Positions 27,498 through 30,169 of a stretch of DNA of 30,169 nucleotides are shown in pieces. The first letter of the stretch is position 1. Each line of letters starts with the position of its first letter. Source of the DNA: a virus; IMG/VR virus record IMGVR_UViG_3300032296_003213, positions 1 to 30,169 of that record; one strand, 5' to 3'. Below the pieces are notes generated by a model, which saw nothing but the letters and a program-made list of their open reading frames with translations, had not been told where the DNA came from and did not search any database. The translations under genes and the position numbers were made by a program.

Positions 27498-29873
27498 TTA
27501 TCCCCGTGAAGCATTACGCTCGAGTTGATGCATAAGGGCGTACATTTTCTTCGCCCCGGCTCTGCGGTTCCCCTTGCCCGCGCCGCGAACAGCCTTCGCG
27601 GTCATGACAAACTCGCCGTCAGAGAGCATCGCAGGGATGGAATCCGAAGTCTCGGTTCCAGGGCCGCTGATCTGTCCAGTGCGACGAGGATACCCTCCTT
27701 GAGCCAAAGAGGCAATACCACCGTAGGCTCGGCGGAGGGGGTTGTAATAGTCGAAAAACAGATTTCCGTACAGATTAGCGGTGTTGTATGGCTGATAAAC
27801 CGGACGGCCGCTGCCAAGGGCTTGCGGAGAAGGCCCATACAGGGTTCCGGCGGGCATAATTCCCGGCGTTTCCAACCGAATATCCTCCACGGTACTTCTG
27901 CCGCCATACGGAGTAGAGCCAACAATTTGGCCGCGCTCATCGTATTGAAGCCCGGGCAGGCCCTGTGGAATATATTGACTGGGGTTGGCCCTGATTAAGT
28001 CCTCTCCCGGAGTGCCACCAAGCCGGTTGGCTAATTCGGATGGGGGAGGCTGTTTTGGCGTAAAGCCGCCCGTCATCCCCATAATGCCCAAGCCCGCTGC
28101 AAGCCCAGGCCCGTAGCTTCTGATGATGCCGGGGTTGTAGGCCTTGCCTGCCTCGGCCAGTGCCGTTGCATCCGTAGCCCCTTTGGCAATTGCAGAGGTG
28201 TATTCGGGCGTTTCGCGAAGCTGGGCTGGCGTAGCGCCCCCCGGCATAAATAGGTCTTTTGACCCGGCCGCAAGTTCCCCAAAGCCTTGTTTGACATTGC
28301 CTTGCAGTATGTTAGAAATGCCCCCGCCCATCCGACCAAGAGAATCCATGACGCCGGGTACTGGGCGAGGGGCACCAGGAGTCGCTGCCTGGGCAGCGCC
28401 AGGGGCAGCACCGGGAGCAGCACCGGGAGCAGCGCCAGGGCCTCCACTCTGGGCAATATCGCCGTAAATTTGGTTTAGGGCGGTTTGAGAGGCACCAGGA
28501 GCAGCGACTGCCGCTGGGGCCACGGGCGCGGGTGCCCCCGCGCCGGGAATGTACCGGCCCGTAATCCTGTCGCCATACGTCTCCTGCAGCCGTGCGACGC
28601 GACTAAAATCCCCCTCCTGCGCCGCTTGATACGCCAAGACTTGAGGATAGTTAGCTATTCCTTCCGGCCTATCAGGTATAAACAGGTTCGCCGGGGGAGT
28701 GCCTCCAAAATCGAGTGACTCCACTGGAGACATGAGACCTGTAGGCGAGGTTCCTGGTGCTTGCCCTGCCATAGAACCGCCCAAAGGCATTGGAAGGGTC
28801 ATGGGCTTGGGAACCTGCGCCCCGAACCCCTGTTGGAAGCCCGTTATGCCTCCAGAGATTGCTCCGGAAATCAAGCCGCTCTTGACAGCATCGGACAGTT
28901 TTTGGCCCGACAACAGGCCTACGCCAGTGCTGACAAGTCCTGCGTTGATCGCCGAAGCCGCCGCCGCGTTTGTAACGCCCATGGCACCTGCGCCAATGGT
29001 GCTGCCCACATAGTTGGCCACCGGGCCGCCAGGAGCCCCAAGGTATCCCACAGCGGCACTGCGCAAAATGTCCTTGAGGTTGCCGCCGCCAAGCGCACTA
29101 ATTGTGGCGGAGGAAAACGCCGCAGTACCAGCCGTCCCTAAGCTGGCACCAAATGCAGTGGGCCCAATGAACGCGGCCAACGCGATAGTTCCCAGGATTC
29201 GGCCAATTGGAGACTTGACGACCTTCTTGACTGCGTTGACAACGCCTTTGATAACGTTACCAATCGCTTTAAAAACGCTCTTTAAAAAGAACTCAGGCAA
29301 GCCGGTTTCGGGGTTGATGGTCCCCGAGCCGCCCTTGGCTTTGAGCATCCGGGCTTCTTGCGGCGTGATGTGTGCCAGCATGGTGTCGCCGTTGCGGCCT
29401 TTGGAGGCAACCATGCGAGCCGCTTCAGCGATTCCTCCGCGAGCCATCTGGGCCGGGGGCATCGGCATTTCAGCCACGGCCTCCCGCTGATTGCCCATTT
29501 GCCGCTGCCGACGGGCTTCCACAAAAACCATCAGGATGGCAGAAAGAATCTCGGGGTCGTATTTCTCCGGCAGCATTCCCGGATCAATGACCTCGTCGTC
29601 AATCAGCTCTTTGACATTTTTTTCGTACTCTTCGGGTTTGTTGAGCATCTCCTGGAACGCTTGAATGAGCAACTCTAGCTGCTCATCGTCCAGTTGATCA
29701 AGCATCGGCATGATGCTGCTGAGGGCTCCCTGAACATCTCCAGCAACCTGTGAAGACACCTCTTCAAGGCCCCCACGGACGGCATCGTAAGCGTCATCTA
29801 TGGAAATTTGGGGAGCGGTGGCGGTTTCGCCTCCCTGCGGTAGAGACATGATGCCTTCGTTTTCAGCGGCCAT
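27498..29873 (-). CDS. Large late phage protein with GGIA motifs (791 aa)
   Basis: N-terminal helical acidic domain (residues 20-125: LDDEQLELLIQAFQEMLNKP). Residues 146-196 hold GGIAEAARMVASKGRNGDT followed by HITPQEARMLKAKGGSG and TINPETGLPEFF. Then come a basic hydrophobic region (197-345) with membrane-like segments (ILGTIALAAFIGPTAFGASL), a low-complexity middle with a GAAP repeat, and a C-terminal 78-aa domain with GPGTETSDSIPAMLSDGEFV and KKMYALMHQLERN. The two GGI(A) segments and the DSIPAMLSDGEF motif recur in phage late proteins known to me. An ejection or tail-associated role is likely. ATG behind AAAGGAACC. Confidence 0.72.
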   Translation of the reverse strand: MAAENEGIMSLPQGGETATAPQISIDDAYDAVRGGLEEVSSQVAGDVQGALSSIMPMLDQLDDEQLELLIQAFQEMLNKPEEYEKNVKELIDDEVIDPGMLPEKYDPEILSAILMVFVEARRQRQMGNQREAVAEMPMPPAQMARGGIAEAARMVASKGRNGDTMLAHITPQEARMLKAKGGSGTINPETGLPEFFLKSVFKAIGNVIKGVVNAVKKVVKSPIGRILGTIALAAFIGPTAFGASLGTAGTAAFSSATISALGGGNLKDILRSAAVGYLGAPGGPVANYVGSTIGAGAMGVTNAAAASAINAGLVSTGVGLLSGQKLSDAVKSGLISGAISGGITGFQQGFGAQVPKPMTLPMPLGGSMAGQAPGTSPTGLMSPVESLDFGGTPPANLFIPDRPEGIANYPQVLAYQAAQEGDFSRVARLQETYGDRITGRYIPGAGAPAPVAPAAVAAPGASQTALNQIYGDIAQSGGPGAAPGAAPGAAPGAAQAATPGAPRPVPGVMDSLGRMGGGISNILQGNVKQGFGELAAGSKDLFMPGGATPAQLRETPEYTSAIAKGATDATALAEAGKAYNPGIIRSYGPGLAAGLGIMGMTGGFTPKQPPPSELANRLGGTPGEDLIRANPSQYIPQGLPGLQYDERGQIVGSTPYGGRSTVEDIRLETPGIMPAGTLYGPSPQALGSGRPVYQPYNTANLYGNLFFDYYNPLRRAYGGIASLAQGGYPRRTGQISGPGTETSDSIPAMLSDGEFVMTAKAVRGAGKGNRRAGAKKMYALMHQLERNASRG
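28391..28438. repeat. Four 12-bp tandem repeats
   Basis: Four consecutive 12-mers of the type GGGCAGCRCCRG (28391-28402, 28403-28414, 28415-28426, 28427-28438) encode a GAAP repeat on the minus strand. Units differ at one to three positions. It is an in-frame microsatellite-like linker in the 791-aa protein, prone to length variation. Confidence 0.85.
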
Positions 29874-29909
29874 TTTGGTTCCTTTGCTGGGCAGGAAAGG
29901 GGTTGTTTG

Positions 29910-29938
29910 AGTCTATCATGGGGGATTTGTTTGATCAA
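29910..29938 (-). promoter_or_regulatory. Predicted late promoter
   Basis: Leftward TTGATC (29933-29938), 17-nt spacer, TAGACT (29910-29915), in the 73-bp gap upstream of the 791-aa gene start at 29873. Five of six positions in each box agree with the phage's other promoters or consensus. Supports a local transcript start for the late genes. Confidence 0.55.
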
Positions 29939-29946
29939 TTACTGTG

Positions 29947-30169
29947 TCAGGTGCCGTTTGTCAGGTCCCAGAACGTCAGAGAGCCAACTGCGTCACCTGT
30001 GGTTGCGCCCGACACGGTGCGAATGGCAATGGTGTAGATGTCACTAACCCCCGCCAAGGACTCACCAAGCTGCAAGTCCCAGTTGTACCCAGACGGATCA
30101 ACAAGAGGATTTGCGCCGCCACTGCCGCTGGATGTTACATAGTCGGTCTGAACAATCCTGCTGGCCGCA
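29947..30169 (-). CDS. C-terminal end of a structural protein (partial)
   Basis: The gene enters from the right edge; 73 residues are visible before the TGA at 29947-29949. The sequence is Gly/Ser/Thr-rich and beta-type: VTSSGSGGANPLVDPSG, YNWDLQLGESLAGVSDIYT, IAIRTVSGATTGDAVGSL and TFWDLTNGT at the end. This resembles the end of a phage tail, appendage or other surface domain. The full identity cannot be judged. Confidence 0.7.
   Translation of the reverse strand, partial: AASRIVQTDYVTSSGSGGANPLVDPSGYNWDLQLGESLAGVSDIYTIAIRTVSGATTGDAVGSLTFWDLTNGT

Noticed and set aside
1-30169. CRISPR, tRNA, IS or integrase
   Set aside because: I looked for spaced repeats, cloverleaf-like sequences, transposase and recombinase motifs and found none; repeats seen are tandem or paired, not arrays.

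Overview
The window looks like part of a tailed double-stranded DNA phage genome (Caudoviricetes). It is GC-rich, densely packed and almost free of gaps. It encodes a small terminase subunit, a complete replication module and a block of very large low-complexity proteins of virion type. I see no tRNA, rRNA, IS element, CRISPR array, integrase or bacterial housekeeping gene. Many ribosome binding sites read AGAAAGGA, which would pair with a 16S tail ending UCCUUUCU. With the GC content and the small-protein families, this suggests a Gram-negative, probably betaproteobacterial (Burkholderiales-like, freshwater) host; that is an inference.

Layout. (1) 1-3999, minus strand: a leftward operon with a small DUF7303-like protein (tentative name), the small terminase subunit, a PD-(D/E)XK nuclease, a small basic protein, a Cys-rich phage protein, an overlooked 23-residue membrane microprotein, a DUF932 protein and two short genes at the edge. 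Strong hairpins and a 21-bp direct repeat fill 350-560. (2) 4000-4451: an AT-rich divergent control region with a 16/17-matching inverted pair of elements facing outward. (3) 4452-9740, plus strand: more than twenty small, translationally coupled genes (mostly ATGA or TGATG junctions), typical of an accessory or early region. It includes an NrdR-like zinc ribbon, a DUF6378-type protein, a two-helix membrane protein and a winged-helix-like protein. (4) 9741-16395, minus strand: replication. In transcription order this is a small conserved protein, a coiled-coil protein, a putative ssDNA-binding protein, an archaeo-eukaryotic-type primase, a UvrD/Dda-like SF1 helicase and a family A DNA polymerase. 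(5) 16485-18649, plus strand: a SNF2-type helicase and an MGME1/RecB-like nuclease, divergent from block 4 across a palindromic promoter. (6) 18704-30169, minus strand: a late block read from the right. It holds the end of a structural protein, four large putative internal-virion proteins (791, 359, 796 and 1137 aa), a Dps/ferritin-like protein, a Pro/Gly/Met/Gln-rich repeat protein, a Lys-rich small protein and a membrane-anchored coiled-coil protein. The block ends at a hairpin plus T-run lying inside the opposing nuclease gene.

How the parts may work together: the primase, SF1 helicase, polymerase, ssDNA-binding candidate, SNF2 helicase and nuclease form a self-contained replication and recombination set. 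Several predicted sigma70-like promoters share a TACACT-type -10 box, and a CCTA..GGAAACC motif recurs in the left control regions, pointing to coordinated regulation. Portal, capsid and large terminase genes are not in the window.
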